From Comamonas sp. GB3 AK4-5 (lineage in GTDB: Bacteria; Pseudomonadota; Gammaproteobacteria; Burkholderiales; Burkholderiaceae_C), in contig NZ_CP166730.1 in the NCBI RefSeq assembly GCF_041320665.1, positions 4,650,001-4,714,000 on the forward strand: a stretch of 64,000 bases of DNA, given 5' to 3'. Numbering within the stretch: position 1 is the first letter of the stretch; every line of letters starts with the position of its first letter. The translations under genes were made by a program, and so were the position numbers. The notes beneath the pieces are model-generated. The model did not search any database, was not told where the DNA came from, and saw only the letters and a list, made by a program, of their open reading frames with translations. Shown here piece after piece: positions 19,897 to 32,764 of this stretch.

Positions 19897-19899
19897 GGC

Positions 19900-20999
<1,100 letters not shown>

Positions 21000-21089
21000 C
21001 GCCACCTCTCTGCTCCGCACCGGGAGCCCATGTGTACTTGCACGTCGTTGAAAGCTGTTGCTTTCGGTTTGCATGAGTTTTTGTTCTTT

Positions 21090-21140
21090 TTCGCCACTAC
21101 CCCATAGAAAATTACCCTAGGCCATGTTCGTTTTACTTCG
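21090..21140. promoter_or_regulatory. candidate GlpR operators between glpS and glpR
   Basis: TTCG occurs at 21127 and 21137, 10 bp apart, and a weaker pair (TTTG at 21080, TTCG at 21090) lies 37 bp away; a single TTCG is at 21063. The spacing is the same as in front of glpD. The divergent region carries the promoters of both glpR and the transporter operon, so a site here would give autoregulation and operon control together. Confidence 0.5.
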
Positions 21141-21241
21141 GTCTACATTGCGCATACATGCCGCAGGTGTGCTGCTGCGTGCGCTATAAAGCTGCCGGGT
21201 TTGCTTTTTTCCCCTTTGCCCCACCCTTACCTTTTTGCGCC

Positions 21242-22012
21242 GTGAATTCCAATCCCCGCCAACTGCAACTGCTCGAAGAAGTCCGTCAACGCCAATCCGC
21301 CACCGTGGAGCAGTTGGCCGACATCCTGGGGGTGACCCTGCAGACCGTGCGCCGTGACGTGCAGAAGATGGCGGACATGGGCCTGTTGGTGCGTTTTCAC
21401 GGCGGTGTGCGCATGCCCAGCGCCACCGTGGAGAACATCGCCCACCCGCAGCGCCTGACCATGAATGCAGAGGGCAAGACCCGCATCGCCCAGGCCGTGG
21501 CCCAGTCCATCCCCAATGGTTGCTCGCTGATCCTCAACATCGGCACCACCACCGAGGCCGTGGCCAAGGCGCTCTTACGCCACCAGGGTCTGCGCGTCAT
21601 CACCAACAACCTGAACGTGGCCGCCATCCTCAGCAGCAATGCGGACTGCGAAGTCATCGTCGCCGGTGGCGTGGTGCGCACGCGCGACCGCGGCATCGTG
21701 GGGGAGGCGGCGGTGGACTTCATGCGCCAGTTCAAGGTGGACATTGCCGTGATCGGCATCTCTGCCATCGAGGCCGACGGCACGCTGCGCGACTTCGACC
21801 TGCGTGAGGTGAAAGTGGCGCAAACCATCATCCAGCAGTCGCGCGAGGTCTGGCTGGCGGCCGACCACAGCAAGTTCGACCGCCAGGCCATGGTGCAGCT
21901 GGCCACGCTGCAGCAGGTGGACCGGCTGTTCACCGATGCGCCGCCACCGGCCCACTTCATTCCCTTGCTGGAACAGGCCGAGGTGGAGTACACCGTGGCC
22001 GGCCAGAGCTGA
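21242..22012 (+). CDS. glpR: DeoR-family glycerol-3-phosphate regulon repressor
   Basis: 256 residues from the GTG at 21242. The N-terminal DeoR winged helix-turn-helix is clear (ATVEQLADILGVTLQTVRRD, followed by the wing FHGGVRMP), and the sugar-phosphate sensor domain follows, with the binding-loop sequence NIGTTTEAVAKAL and later GISAIEADGTLRDFD. The open frame extends 28 codons upstream but that part is unlike any DeoR protein. GlpR proteins are released from DNA by glycerol 3-phosphate. Its position between the transporter operon and glpK supports control of the whole glycerol locus. Confidence 0.9.
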   Translation: MNSNPRQLQLLEEVRQRQSATVEQLADILGVTLQTVRRDVQKMADMGLLVRFHGGVRMPSATVENIAHPQRLTMNAEGKTRIAQAVAQSIPNGCSLILNIGTTTEAVAKALLRHQGLRVITNNLNVAAILSSNADCEVIVAGGVVRTRDRGIVGEAAVDFMRQFKVDIAVIGISAIEADGTLRDFDLREVKVAQTIIQQSREVWLAADHSKFDRQAMVQLATLQQVDRLFTDAPPPAHFIPLLEQAEVEYTVAGQS

Positions 22013-22079
22013 CGCGGCCTCCGGAGGCTTGCGGGCAGCACCTAGCGGCATGCCGCGCTTTTGCCTCTATCCTCTCTCC

Positions 22080-22595
22080 ATGAAGACCGATCTGCTTGCC
22101 GCCTCGGGCCCTGGCACGGCCACCCACCGCATTCGCCCCGCCCAGCCGGCCGATGCCGCAGGCATCAGCGCCCTGCTGCACGGCATGGGCTGGTTTGCCG
22201 CCTATGAAGGCCGCAGCGCGGCCCAGAATGTCGAGGCCGTGCAGGCCCTGCTGCAGGCCCAAGCCCAGACCGATCGCAGCCTGCTGCTGGTGGCCGAAGA
22301 CGAGCAGCAGCAGATTCATGGCTACTGCGCCGTGCACTGGCTGCCCGCAGCCATCATCCGGGGCTGGGAAGCCTATCTGAGCGAGCTGTTTGTGGCCGAC
22401 ACCGCACGCGGGCTGGGCCTGGGCAGCCGCTTGCTGGATACCGCCGTGCAGGCCGCACGCCAGCAAGGCTGTGCGCGCATCTGGCTGGTGAACAACCGCC
22501 AGCGCAGCTCCTACGAGCGCGGTTTCTACGCCAAGCTGGGCTGGAGCGAACAGGTCCAGATGGCCCGCTTTGTACTGCCTTTGACGGCACCTTAA
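22080..22595 (+). CDS. GNAT-family N-acetyltransferase
   Basis: 171 residues of the GNAT superfamily, which moves acetyl groups from acetyl-CoA to amines. The acetyl-CoA-binding motif A is visible as [20 protein letters not shown] (RGxGxGxxL type) around residue 105, followed by the motif B region with [12 protein letters not shown]. The substrate cannot be predicted. An earlier ATG at 22050 is possible, but 22080 gives the usual domain start. It lies between glpR and glpK in the same orientation and may be co-transcribed, although nothing links it to glycerol use. Confidence 0.8.
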   Translation: MKTDLLAASGPGTATHRIRPAQPADAAGISALLHGMGWFAAYEGRSAAQNVEAVQALLQAQAQTDRSLLLVAEDEQQQIHGYCAVHWLPAAIIRGWEAYLSELFVADTARGLGLGSRLLDTAVQAARQQGCARIWLVNNRQRSSYERGFYAKLGWSEQVQMARFVLPLTAP

Positions 22596-22636
22596 GTTGC
22601 GCGCTGCCGCTGGCAGCGCCTGGAAGACACCCTCTT

Positions 22637-24133
22637 ATGACGACCTATCTGCTTGCCCTGGACCAGGGTACCTCCAGCTCCCGCTCCATTGTTTTTGACG
22701 CCCAGGGTCGCCTGGTGGCCTCGGCCCAGCTGGAGCTGCCCCAGATCTACCCGCGCCCGGGCTGGGTGGAGCATGACCCGCGCGAAATCTGGCGCACCCA
22801 GCTGAGTACAGCCAAAGAGGCCCTGGCCAAGGCCGGCCTCACGGCCCGTGACATCCGCGCCGTGGGCATTACCAACCAGCGTGAGACCACGGTGGTGTGG
22901 AACCGCAAGACCGGCGCCCCCATTCACCACGCCATCGTCTGGCAGGACCGGCGGGCCGAGCCGATTTGCGCCCAATTGCGCGAAGCCGGCATGGCCGAGA
23001 CCATCCAGCAAAAAACCGGCCTGCTGATCGATGCCTATTTCTCCGGCAGCAAGCTGCAGTGGCTGCTGGACCATGTGCCCGGCGCCCGCGCTGCGGCCGA
23101 GGCCGGCGAGCTGGCCTTTGGTACCGTGGACAGCTGGCTGGTCTGGCAGCTCACCGGCGGCAAGCGCCATGTCACCGATGTGAGCAATGCCAGCCGCACC
23201 ATGCTGTTCAACGTCCACACCAACCAGTGGGACGAGGAGCTACTGGCCGCGCTGCACATTCCCAAAAGCCTGCTGCCCGAAGTCCTGCCCTCGGCCGCCG
23301 ACTTTGGCCGCACCGCAGCCGATGTGCTGGGCGACGAGATCGCCATCGGCGGCGTGGCCGGCGACCAGCAAAGCGCACTGTTCGGCCAGGCCTGTTTCTC
23401 GGCCGGCATGGCCAAGAACACCTATGGCACGGGCTGCTTCATGCTGATGCACACCGGTGGCAACTTTCAGCGATCCGCCAATGGCCTGCTGACCACCTCG
23501 GCAGCCCAGGCGACAGCCACGCCCCAGTTCGCGCTGGAAGGCAGCGTGTTTGTCGGTGGCGCCGTGGTGCAGTGGCTGCGCGACGGCCTGCGCGCCATCG
23601 AACACAGCGGCCAGGTGCAGCAGCTGGCGGAAAGCGTGCCCGACAGCGGCGGTGTGATGCTGGTGCCCGCCTTCACCGGCCTGGGCGCGCCCTACTGGAA
23701 GCCCGATGCCCGCGGCACCATCACCGGCCTCACCCGCGGCTCCACCATGGCCCATATCGCCCGCGCGGCGCTGGAATCCATTGCCTACCAAAGCGCCGCC
23801 CTGCTGCTGGCCATGAGCCGCGATGCCGTGGCCAACGGTGGCGCTGCCGTGAGTGAGCTGCGTGTGGATGGCGGCGCCTGCGTGAACAATCTGCTGATGC
23901 AGTTCCAGGCCGATTTGCTGGGCATTCCCGTGGTGCGCCCGGCCTGCGTGGAAACCACCGCCCTGGGCGCGGCCTATCTGGCCGGCCTGTCCACCGGCGT
24001 CTACCAGAGCACGCAGGAGCTGTCCGCGCTGTGGAAGGCCGAGCGCCGCTTTGTCCCCACCATGGACCAGCACCGGGCCGAGGAGTTGATGGCACGCTGG
24101 GAGCATGCGGTCGCCCAAACGGTATTGGAGTGA
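22637..24133 (+). CDS. glpK: glycerol kinase
   Basis: GlpK (498 residues) phosphorylates glycerol with ATP to glycerol 3-phosphate, trapping it in the cell. FGGY-kinase motifs are complete: [15 protein letters not shown] at the start, [13 protein letters not shown], the adenine-binding [12 protein letters not shown] and the C-terminal block [19 protein letters not shown]. It supplies the substrate for GlpD. No GlpF channel is present in the window, which fits uptake by the ABC importer. The stop codon is followed at once by repeat copy B. Confidence 0.96.
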   Translation: MTTYLLALDQGTSSSRSIVFDAQGRLVASAQLELPQIYPRPGWVEHDPREIWRTQLSTAKEALAKAGLTARDIRAVGITNQRETTVVWNRKTGAPIHHAIVWQDRRAEPICAQLREAGMAETIQQKTGLLIDAYFSGSKLQWLLDHVPGARAAAEAGELAFGTVDSWLVWQLTGGKRHVTDVSNASRTMLFNVHTNQWDEELLAALHIPKSLLPEVLPSAADFGRTAADVLGDEIAIGGVAGDQQSALFGQACFSAGMAKNTYGTGCFMLMHTGGNFQRSANGLLTTSAAQATATPQFALEGSVFVGGAVVQWLRDGLRAIEHSGQVQQLAESVPDSGGVMLVPAFTGLGAPYWKPDARGTITGLTRGSTMAHIARAALESIAYQSAALLLAMSRDAVANGGAAVSELRVDGGACVNNLLMQFQADLLGIPVVRPACVETTALGAAYLAGLSTGVYQSTQELSALWKAERRFVPTMDQHRAEELMARWEHAVAQTVLE

Positions 24134-24258
24134 CACCCCCTGAGGCACTTCGTGCCTTCCCCCCGCTCTCGCTCGCTGCCCTCGCGGGAGGGGGGCGCTG
24201 CCAGCGCGGCGGGGCGGCCCTTGCGCGGCAGCCCTGACTTGGGGTCCGCCAGTTTTAT
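24134..24258 (+). repeat. stop-codon-associated repeat, copy B
   Basis: Begins on the base after the glpK stop codon with CACCCCCTGAGGCAC. It can be aligned along its length, in reverse complement, with copy E (58168-58294). Shared blocks include the far end ATAAAACTGGCG, the middle CGCAAGGGCCGCCCCGCC and the hairpin GGCAC-TTC-GTGCC. The rest of the 547-bp gap up to proC holds the hairpin repeat at 24350-24386, a second GC hairpin near 24402-24432 (CTCGCCCGCTTGCGGGAGAG), and nothing else recognisable. Confidence 0.8.
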
Positions 24259-24349
24259 ACGCCTGGGCCCGATTGGAACGTGGCGACAGGCTGGCCACAC
24301 CCATAGAGGCGTCATCCGGGAGAAAGGCTTTTGCTCCCTGCCTTGGGTG

Positions 24350-24386
24350 TTGCCCCTTCCCCACCGGGGGAAGGCGGGGATGGGGG
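24350..24386 (-). repeat. CCTTCCCC hairpin repeat, copy 1
   Basis: CCCTTCCCC faces GGGGGAAGG across ACC, flanked by GCGGGGATGGGGG. Read on the minus strand it matches the copies at 54472-54505 and 58030-58066 (CCCCATCCC, then CCTTCCCCC, then GGGAAGG). Confidence 0.6.
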
Positions 24387-24680
24387 CCGGCCTCCGGTAT
24401 CCCTCCCTCGCCCGCTTGCGGGAGAGGGTGGGGGTGAGGGGTAGCCCGCTACGCCAGCATGGCTTGACTAAAAGCAGAGCACCTATCGCTCTTATGTATT
24501 GGGTTTGTCGCAGTTTTAATTCGCAAATCCATATTTGAAGCGCACAAGCCGCTACCATTTTCTTGAGCGCCACCAACCGCACCGCGCCACAATGGCCAGG
24601 CCTTCGGCGCGTAGACGGATTCGGACAAAGCCCTTCTGCCCACGTACCAGGCACCCCCTTCTTCTCATTGCGAGCCCTTT

Positions 24681-25511
24681 ATGAGCACTCCTGCCTCTCT
24701 TCCCCGCGCCATCGCCTTCGTCGGCGGCGGCAATATGGCCAGCGCCATCATCGGTGGCCTGATCGCCCAGGGCCTGCCGGCCGAACGCATCACCGTGGTC
24801 GAGCCGTTTGAGGCCGCACGCGATGCGCTGCGCAGCAAGTTCGGCATTGAGGCCCTGCCCTCCGCCACCGAGGCACTGCAAGAGGCCGAGCTGGTGGTCT
24901 GGGCCACCAAGCCCCAGACCTTCAAGGATGCAGCCTATGCCGTCGGCCCCTTCACCCGCCATGCCCTGCATCTGAGCGTGGCCGCCGGCATCACCACCGA
25001 CAGCGTGGCCCAGTGGCTGGGCACCGGCCGCGTGGTGCGCGCCATGCCCAACACCCCAGCCCTGGTGGGCAAGGGCATGACCGGCCTCTACGCCCGCGCC
25101 GATGTGGACGCCGCAGGCCGCACGCTGGTGGATGGCGTGATCGCCAGCACCGGCCAGTTCATCTGGGTGGCGCAAGAGGGCCAGCTGGATGCCGTGACCG
25201 CCTTGTCCGGTTCCGGCCCGGCCTATGTGTTCTTGTTCCTCGAAGCCATGACCCAGGCCGGCGTAGACATGGGCCTGCCCCAGGCCCAGGCCTACCAGTT
25301 GGCCGTGGCCACCTTCCAGGGCGCATCCGAGCTGGCGGCCCGTTCCGACGAACCCGCCAGCGTGCTGCGCGAACGCGTCACCAGCAAGGGCGGCACCACC
25401 CACGCTGCCATCACCCATATGCAAGCCACCCAGGTGCCCGAGCATTTTGTGCAGGCCATGCGCAATGCCGAAAGCCGGGCCAAGGAGCTGGCGGCTGAAT
25501 TTGGCAAGTAA
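24681..25511 (+). CDS. proC: pyrroline-5-carboxylate reductase
   Basis: ProC (276 residues) reduces pyrroline-5-carboxylate to proline with NADPH, the last step of proline synthesis. The nucleotide-binding motif FVGGGNMASAIIGGLIAQG is at residues 12-30; ATKPQTFKD and the family signature SGSGPAYVFLFLEAMTQAG, with LRERVTSKGGTTHAAI near the C-terminus, complete the picture. It is monocistronic and shares a perfect 17-bp hairpin with the convergent ubiA gene. Confidence 0.95.
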   Translation: MSTPASLPRAIAFVGGGNMASAIIGGLIAQGLPAERITVVEPFEAARDALRSKFGIEALPSATEALQEAELVVWATKPQTFKDAAYAVGPFTRHALHLSVAAGITTDSVAQWLGTGRVVRAMPNTPALVGKGMTGLYARADVDAAGRTLVDGVIASTGQFIWVAQEGQLDAVTALSGSGPAYVFLFLEAMTQAGVDMGLPQAQAYQLAVATFQGASELAARSDEPASVLRERVTSKGGTTHAAITHMQATQVPEHFVQAMRNAESRAKELAAEFGK

Positions 25512-25513
25512 CA

Positions 25514-25550
25514 GTGATGCTGTGGGGCGCTATGCGCCCCACAGCATCAC
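25514..25550. terminator. long perfect hairpin between convergent proC and ubiA
   Basis: GTGATGCTGTGGGGCGC is followed after TAT by its exact reverse complement, giving a 17-bp stem with a 3-nt loop. It starts 3 nt after the proC stop and overlaps the ubiA stop codon, so it ends both transcripts. There is no clear T run on either side. Confidence 0.75.
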
Positions 25551-26434
25551 TTCAATCCATAGCCCAGTACCACGCCGGCAAAAATGGCGGCGCCAATCCA
25601 GTGGCTTTTGCTGAAAGCGACAAAGCAGCCTTCGCGCGTGCGGTGGCGGATCAGCGTGAAATGCCAGGCGATCTGCGCCGCGGCCACGGCCATGCCCAGC
25701 CAGAAAGGCCAGCCCAGCTGGTAGGGCAGCAGCACCCAGGCGGTGAGCGCCCAGCACAGCACGAAAAAGGCCATGATGCCGGCCACATCGAAGCGGCCCA
25801 GGGTGATGGCCGAGGTCTTCATGCCGATCTTGAGGTCGTCGTCACGGTCCACCATGGCGTATTCGGTGTCATAGGCCAGCACCAGGCACATATTGGCCAG
25901 CCACAGAATCCAGGCCGTCAGCGGCACATGGCCCGTGACGGCGGCAAAGGCGATGACGATGCCGAAGTTGAAGGCAATGCCCAGAAAAGCCTGGGGCATG
26001 GCAAAAAACCGTTTGGTGAACGGGTAGAGGATGGTGAACAGCACGGCCGGCACCGACCAGGCCACGGCCTCCCAGCGCGTGGTCAGCACCAGCACCAGGG
26101 ACACCAGGGTCAGCGCCAGACCCACCAGGGCGGCTTCTTTCACGCTGACCTGGCCGCTGGTGATGGGCCGCTGCGTGGTGCGCTTCACATGCTTGTCAAA
26201 GTCGCGGTCGGCAATGTCGTTGATGGTGCAACCGGCGCTGCGCATCAACACCGTGCCCAGCACGAACACCGCCAGCAAATGCCAGCCCGGAAAACCATCT
26301 GCCGCCACCCACAAAGCGCCCAACGTGGGCCAGACCAGCACCAACCAGCCTGCGGGGCGGTTCCAGCGGACCAGGTCCAGGTACAGCGCAAGACGGCTGC
26401 GGCGTGGGGCAGTGGGAGGCAAGGAGGCATTCAT
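25547..26434 (-). CDS. ubiA: 4-hydroxybenzoate polyprenyltransferase
   Basis: UbiA (295 residues) attaches the polyprenyl tail to 4-hydroxybenzoate in ubiquinone synthesis, in the inner membrane. Both aspartate-rich Mg/diphosphate-binding motifs are present: [15 protein letters not shown] near residue 72 and [16 protein letters not shown] near residue 195. About eight to nine membrane segments can be traced. Start and length are normal for the family. Confidence 0.95.
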   Translation of the reverse strand: MNASLPPTAPRRSRLALYLDLVRWNRPAGWLVLVWPTLGALWVAADGFPGWHLLAVFVLGTVLMRSAGCTINDIADRDFDKHVKRTTQRPITSGQVSVKEAALVGLALTLVSLVLVLTTRWEAVAWSVPAVLFTILYPFTKRFFAMPQAFLGIAFNFGIVIAFAAVTGHVPLTAWILWLANMCLVLAYDTEYAMVDRDDDLKIGMKTSAITLGRFDVAGIMAFFVLCWALTAWVLLPYQLGWPFWLGMAVAAAQIAWHFTLIRHRTREGCFVAFSKSHWIGAAIFAGVVLGYGLK

Positions 26435-26570
26435 AAATCGTCAACTCACAAAAAAACCGGCCTGCGGAACGGGTGAACGCTCCACCGGCCGGCGGTCATT
26501 GTGCATGCTGCCCACGGGCGCTGCGGCACAGCGGGTATAGCGGCCTGGCATGTGGGCACGCTCCAGGCGC

Positions 26571-27368
26571 TCAGCCCCGGGGCCGCTGCAGTCCCTGCCC
26601 TGCCGCCTTGCGCGCCAGCTCGGCCATGCCAATCACCAGGGACAACCAGGCCAGGCCCAACAGCCAACCGGCCAGCACATCGCTCACATAGTGCACCCCC
26701 AGCAGCACCCGGCTGATGCCCACGCCCAGCACCACGGCCACCGTGCCGGCCACCACCCAGCGCGGCTGCGCGGGCCTTGCCAGCGCCAGGCATACCCAGG
26801 CCAGCAGCCCGTAGCACACCACCGTGCCGGCGCTGTGGCCGCTGGGAAAGCTATAGCCATGCTCCATGGCCCAGCGCACCTCGGGTCGCTCCCGTGCCAC
26901 CTGGGTTTTGAGGATGCGCACCCACAGCCCCACACCGGCCACGCCCACCACCCAGGCACCCAGCAACAGCCAGGCGCGGCGGTAGAGCAGCCAGATGCAG
27001 GCCAACATGCCCAGCGCTGCCATCCAGAGCACATGGCCCAATTGGGTCCAGGCGCGCACCACGGGCATCCAGGCGGCCTGGCCCAGGGTCTGTACCCAGA
27101 CCTGCACCCGGTGGTCCAGCACCAGCCAGTCCACGCCCACACTGCCTTGCGCTGCAGCGGGGACCATGCCCTGCGCCACGCTCCAGGTCATGCCGGCCAT
27201 GGCCAGCGCAGCCAATCCGCCCAGGGCCAGCCAGGGCCATGCAGACCCCGGCACACCGGCGGGAGAAGGACGCAGCCCCAGACGTTGGTGCACAAAAAAG
27301 CCGCCCAGGGCGGCTGTCAAAAGCAGCGCCAGCAAGGGCGCTGCATAGATATCGATCCACTGCATCAT
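26571..27368 (-). CDS. PAP2-family membrane phosphatase
   Basis: 265 residues with six hydrophobic segments and all three PAP2 phosphatase motifs: KTQVARERP, then FPSGHSAG with the catalytic histidine, then SRVLLGVHYVSD. Members act on lipid phosphates such as undecaprenyl diphosphate or phosphatidic acid; which one applies here cannot be told. Two consecutive ATG codons could start it. The gene lies downstream of dps and upstream of ubiA, all on the minus strand, without tight coupling. Confidence 0.88.
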   Translation of the reverse strand: MMQWIDIYAAPLLALLLTAALGGFFVHQRLGLRPSPAGVPGSAWPWLALGGLAALAMAGMTWSVAQGMVPAAAQGSVGVDWLVLDHRVQVWVQTLGQAAWMPVVRAWTQLGHVLWMAALGMLACIWLLYRRAWLLLGAWVVGVAGVGLWVRILKTQVARERPEVRWAMEHGYSFPSGHSAGTVVCYGLLAWVCLALARPAQPRWVVAGTVAVVLGVGISRVLLGVHYVSDVLAGWLLGLAWLSLVIGMAELARKAAGQGLQRPRG

Positions 27369-27393
27369 GGGATGCAGTGTGCCGAAAAACCGC

Positions 27394-27936
27394 TCAGGCT
27401 TCCAACAGCGAGCGCAACATCCACGCGGTTTGCTCGTGGATTGTCAGGCGCTGGGTCAGCAGGTCGGCCGTGGGCTCATCGCTGGCCTTGTCGGCCAGGG
27501 GGAAGAGCTCGCGCGCCGTACGGGCCACGGCCTCATGGCCTTGCACCAGGATGCGAATCATCTCGTCCGCCTTGGGTGGCGTGGCCGGCACATCGGGCAG
27601 GGTGGCCAGCAGGCCGAACTGGGCATAGGAGCCCGGTGCGAAATGGCCCAGCGAGCGAATGCGCTCGGCAATCGGGTCCACCGCATTCCACAGCTCGGTG
27701 TACTGGCCCATGAACATGGTGTGCAGGGTGTTGAACATCGGCCCCGTCACGTTCCAGTGGAAATTGTGCGTGGTCAGGTACAGGGTGTAGGTATCGGCCA
27801 GCAGCACCGACAGCCCTTTGGCAATGGCTGCGCGGTCCTTTTCGCTGATGCCGATGTTGATGGCGGGCACGCCAGTTGTAGCAGCGCTGTCAGGCTTGCT
27901 GGTCTTGCTAGGGGTTTTGCGGGAATCCTTGGCCAT
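27394..27936 (-). CDS. dps: Dps family DNA-binding ferritin-like protein
   Basis: 180 residues. Dps dodecamers bind DNA, store iron and use hydrogen peroxide to oxidise Fe(II). The ferroxidase-centre residues at the dimer interface are recognisable in [10 protein letters not shown] and the following helix with AERIRSLG. The lysine-rich N-terminal tail ([14 protein letters not shown]) is the kind that binds DNA. It lies 122 bp downstream of oxyR in the same direction, and OxyR commonly activates dps, so the pairing makes functional sense. Confidence 0.92.
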   Translation of the reverse strand: MAKDSRKTPSKTSKPDSAATTGVPAINIGISEKDRAAIAKGLSVLLADTYTLYLTTHNFHWNVTGPMFNTLHTMFMGQYTELWNAVDPIAERIRSLGHFAPGSYAQFGLLATLPDVPATPPKADEMIRILVQGHEAVARTARELFPLADKASDEPTADLLTQRLTIHEQTAWMLRSLLEA

Positions 27937-28058
27937 GAATACACACTCCTTGAAAAACGCCCTGCGCGAGGGCTATGCAAAACTGTAGCGCCGCCTGCGC
28001 AGCAGATGCTGCGCACCATCAAGTTTTTGCCTATGGCGGCGATTGCCACCCACTGGCT

Positions 28059-29021
28059 TCAGGACAGCCTGCTCACCCCGGGCAGCACGCAGGCGTAGAC
28101 CGCATTGCGCAGCGCAGCAATGGCTTCATAGCGGGTAAAGCTGCGGCGCCAGACCAGCACCACGCGACGGCTGGGAGGGAGGGCACCGTCTTCCTCGACG
28201 ATGGGCAGATAGCGGATATGGGGCTCGTCCGACTTGCGTCGGCGCGGTGTGTCCAGCGCGTCCTTGGGCACGGACAGGCGCGGCACCAGGGTCACGCCCA
28301 TGCCGGCCGCCACCATGTGCTTGATGGTTTCCAGCGAAGAGCCTTCAAACGTGCGGCGGATACCTTCGGCGTTGCTGGCGTAGCGCGCGAACTCGGGGCA
28401 GACCTCGAGCACATGGTCGCGAAAGCAGTGGCCCGTACCCAGCAGCAACATGGTTTCGTTCTTCAGATCCTGCGTGGACACCGAAGCTTTTTGCGCCAGC
28501 GGGTGGCTGCTGGGCACAGCAGCCATAAAGGGCTCGTCATACAGCGGCGCAATGGCCAGGCCGGTGTCGGGAAAGGGTTCGGCCACGATGGCGCAATCGA
28601 TCTCGCCGGTGCGCAGCATCTCCAGCAGCTTGACGGTGAAGTTCTCCTGCAGCATCAGCGGCATCTGCGGCGTGCGGTCTATGGAGTTGCGCACCAGATC
28701 GGGCAGCAGATAGGGGCCTATGGTGTAGATCACGCCCAGGGTCAGCACGCCGGACAGTGGATCCTTGCCGCGCTTGGCGATTTCCTTGATGGCAGCGGCC
28801 TGCTCCAGCACGCTTTGGGCCTGGCGCACGATTTCCTCACCCAGGGGGGTGACGGTGACTTCACCCGCGCTGCGCTCGAACAATTTGACATCCAGCTCGT
28901 CTTCGAGCTTTTTGATCGCCACAGACAACGTGGGTTGCGAAACATAGCAGGCGTCAGCCGCACGGCCGAAATGCTTTTCTCGGGCAACCGCAACGATGTA
29001 TTTCAGTTCTGTGAGCGTCAT
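28059..29021 (-). CDS. oxyR: LysR-family hydrogen peroxide sensor OxyR
   Basis: 320 residues. The N-terminal LysR helix-turn-helix (HFGRAADACYVSQPTLSVAI) is followed by a sensor domain carrying the redox pair: GTGHCFRDHVLEVCPEF corresponds to the E. coli region with C199 and C208, which form a disulfide upon peroxide exposure. This places it as OxyR and not another LysR protein. It is upstream of dps in the same orientation and downstream of recG. Confidence 0.93.
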   Translation of the reverse strand: MTLTELKYIVAVAREKHFGRAADACYVSQPTLSVAIKKLEDELDVKLFERSAGEVTVTPLGEEIVRQAQSVLEQAAAIKEIAKRGKDPLSGVLTLGVIYTIGPYLLPDLVRNSIDRTPQMPLMLQENFTVKLLEMLRTGEIDCAIVAEPFPDTGLAIAPLYDEPFMAAVPSSHPLAQKASVSTQDLKNETMLLLGTGHCFRDHVLEVCPEFARYASNAEGIRRTFEGSSLETIKHMVAAGMGVTLVPRLSVPKDALDTPRRRKSDEPHIRYLPIVEEDGALPPSRRVVLVWRRSFTRYEAIAALRNAVYACVLPGVSRLS

Positions 29022-29223
29022 GGCGTCTTGGGATTCTCTTCACATAAAAGGGGCCGTTCATTGTGCATGCACCTACAGCTGGCGCAGGTCAAATGCCCTT
29101 TTTTTTCCAGCATATGTCAGGGAAGCTGCGGGGTAAGAATGCTTGGCCCGCATCCACCCTCTTGGCGAGTGTCGCCAGAGCCGCCAGAGCCATCACGGCC
29201 ACGGCCCGGCCATTGGCACAGGC

Positions 29224-31341
<2,118 letters not shown>

Positions 31342-31436
31342 GAGGCGGATCAAAGGGCAGACAAGCTGCAACACAAGCACAAGGGGAAAGGCTACCATGG
31401 CCCTCGACCCGCTTTGGCCACCGTTTCCCGCTTTGC

Positions 31437-32681
31437 ATGTTCAAACGCATTTCCGTCCAACATCTCGCCACGGGCATGTACATCTATGAGATGTGCGGCC
31501 CCTGGATGTCCCATCCCTTCTGGCGGCGGGCGTTTTTGCTGACTTCGTTGGCCGATCTCCAGCGCCTGCGGCAAAGCCCGGTGACCGAGGTCTGGATCGA
31601 CACACGCCGCGGCAAGGACATTCCGCCCGACGTGCCCTGCGTGGTCTGGGACCCGCAAAAAGGCAGCCCCCAGGCCGTGCCTGTGGCCCCGCCCCCCCAG
31701 CCGCAGGCCAGCATCAACACCACACCGGCCACCCTGGGCAAAGAGCTGAACCAGGCCATTGCGCTGTGCGAGCAATCACGTGAGGCCATGCTGGACATGT
31801 TCAGCGAGGCCCGCATGGGCAGCGCCATCAGCATGGATATGGCCGAGACCCTGGTCAACGAGATCACGGGGTCTGTGCTGCGCAACCCCGATGCACTGCT
31901 GAGCGTGGCGCGACTGAAAACCGCCGACAACTACACCTATATGCACTCCGTGGCCGTCAGCGGCCTGATGGTGGCACTGGCGCGCAACCTGGGCATGGAT
32001 GAGGCACAGGCGCGCCGCGCCGGTCTCGCGGGTCTGCTGCATGACCTGGGCAAGGCCCGCATGGACCCGGCCATTCTGAACAAGCCCGGCAAGCTGAACG
32101 ATGCAGAGTTTGCCCATATGCAAGGCCACCCCCGTGCCAGCTACGAGATGCTGCTGGGCAGCGAAGGCATTGACGAGGCCGTGCTGGATGCCTGCCTGCA
32201 CCACCACGAGCGCATGGATGGGCGTGGCTACCCTGATGGACTCGCGGGCGAGAACATCAGCCTGCTGGCGCGCATGACGGCCATCTGCGATGTCTACGAC
32301 GCCATCACCTCGGACCGTCCCTACAAGAAAGGCTGGCCGCCTTCGGTGTCACTCAAGCGCATGGCCGAGTGGACCGACACCCATCTGGACAAGCGCCTCT
32401 TCGAGACCTTTGTGCGCACCGTGGGCATCTACCCCGTGGGTTCGCTGGTGCGCCTGCAATCGGGCCGGCTGGCTGTGGTGAGCGAGCCGTCCACCAAGAG
32501 CCTGACAGCGCCGCGCGTGGTGGCGTTTTACTGCACCAAAAGCGAGAAGCTGCTCAACCCTCAGCTGCTGGACCTGGCACAGACACGGCAAGACCGCATC
32601 GTGGCCCAGGAAGACCCGGCCAACTGGCCGTTCACCAATCTGGACAGCCTGTGGCACAAAGGCGCGGCGGCCACGGCTTGA
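31437..32681 (+). CDS. HD-GYP domain protein, probable c-di-GMP phosphodiesterase
   Basis: 414 residues. An N-terminal DUF3391-like region (about 1-130) precedes an HD-GYP domain (about 140-330). The domain carries HSVAVSGLMVALAR, LLHDLGKARMDP (the HD pair) and HHERMDGRGYPDG, the full HHExxDGxGYP signature of enzymes that hydrolyse cyclic di-GMP. The C-terminal part (YPVGSLVRLQSGRLAVV) is usual for DUF3391 proteins. It faces a hemerythrin-GGDEF gene across repeat copy C, so opposite enzymes of c-di-GMP turnover are neighbours. Confidence 0.9.
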   Translation: MFKRISVQHLATGMYIYEMCGPWMSHPFWRRAFLLTSLADLQRLRQSPVTEVWIDTRRGKDIPPDVPCVVWDPQKGSPQAVPVAPPPQPQASINTTPATLGKELNQAIALCEQSREAMLDMFSEARMGSAISMDMAETLVNEITGSVLRNPDALLSVARLKTADNYTYMHSVAVSGLMVALARNLGMDEAQARRAGLAGLLHDLGKARMDPAILNKPGKLNDAEFAHMQGHPRASYEMLLGSEGIDEAVLDACLHHHERMDGRGYPDGLAGENISLLARMTAICDVYDAITSDRPYKKGWPPSVSLKRMAEWTDTHLDKRLFETFVRTVGIYPVGSLVRLQSGRLAVVSEPSTKSLTAPRVVAFYCTKSEKLLNPQLLDLAQTRQDRIVAQEDPANWPFTNLDSLWHKGAAATA

Positions 32682-32757
32682 CATAGCCCCCTGAGTCGCC
32701 TTTGGCGCCGTCCCCTGCAATAGGGAGACGAGGGGACGACAGCGGAGCGTAAGGGGC
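32682..32757 (+). repeat. stop-codon-associated repeat, copy C (diverged)
   Basis: Starts one base after the HD-GYP stop codon: CATAGCCCCCTGAGTCGCC. The central part is shorter and diverged compared with B and E, but the order CCCCCTGAG, GGCGCC hairpin, then AGGGGACGACAGC (complement of the TGTCGTCCCC block) is kept. Confidence 0.65.
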
Positions 32758-32764
32758 AACACCG

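Noticed and set aside
24402..24432. Possible CRISPR-like or tandem repeat in the glpK-proC gap
   Set aside because: It is a single GC-rich inverted repeat. No regularly spaced direct repeats with unique spacers occur anywhere in the window.
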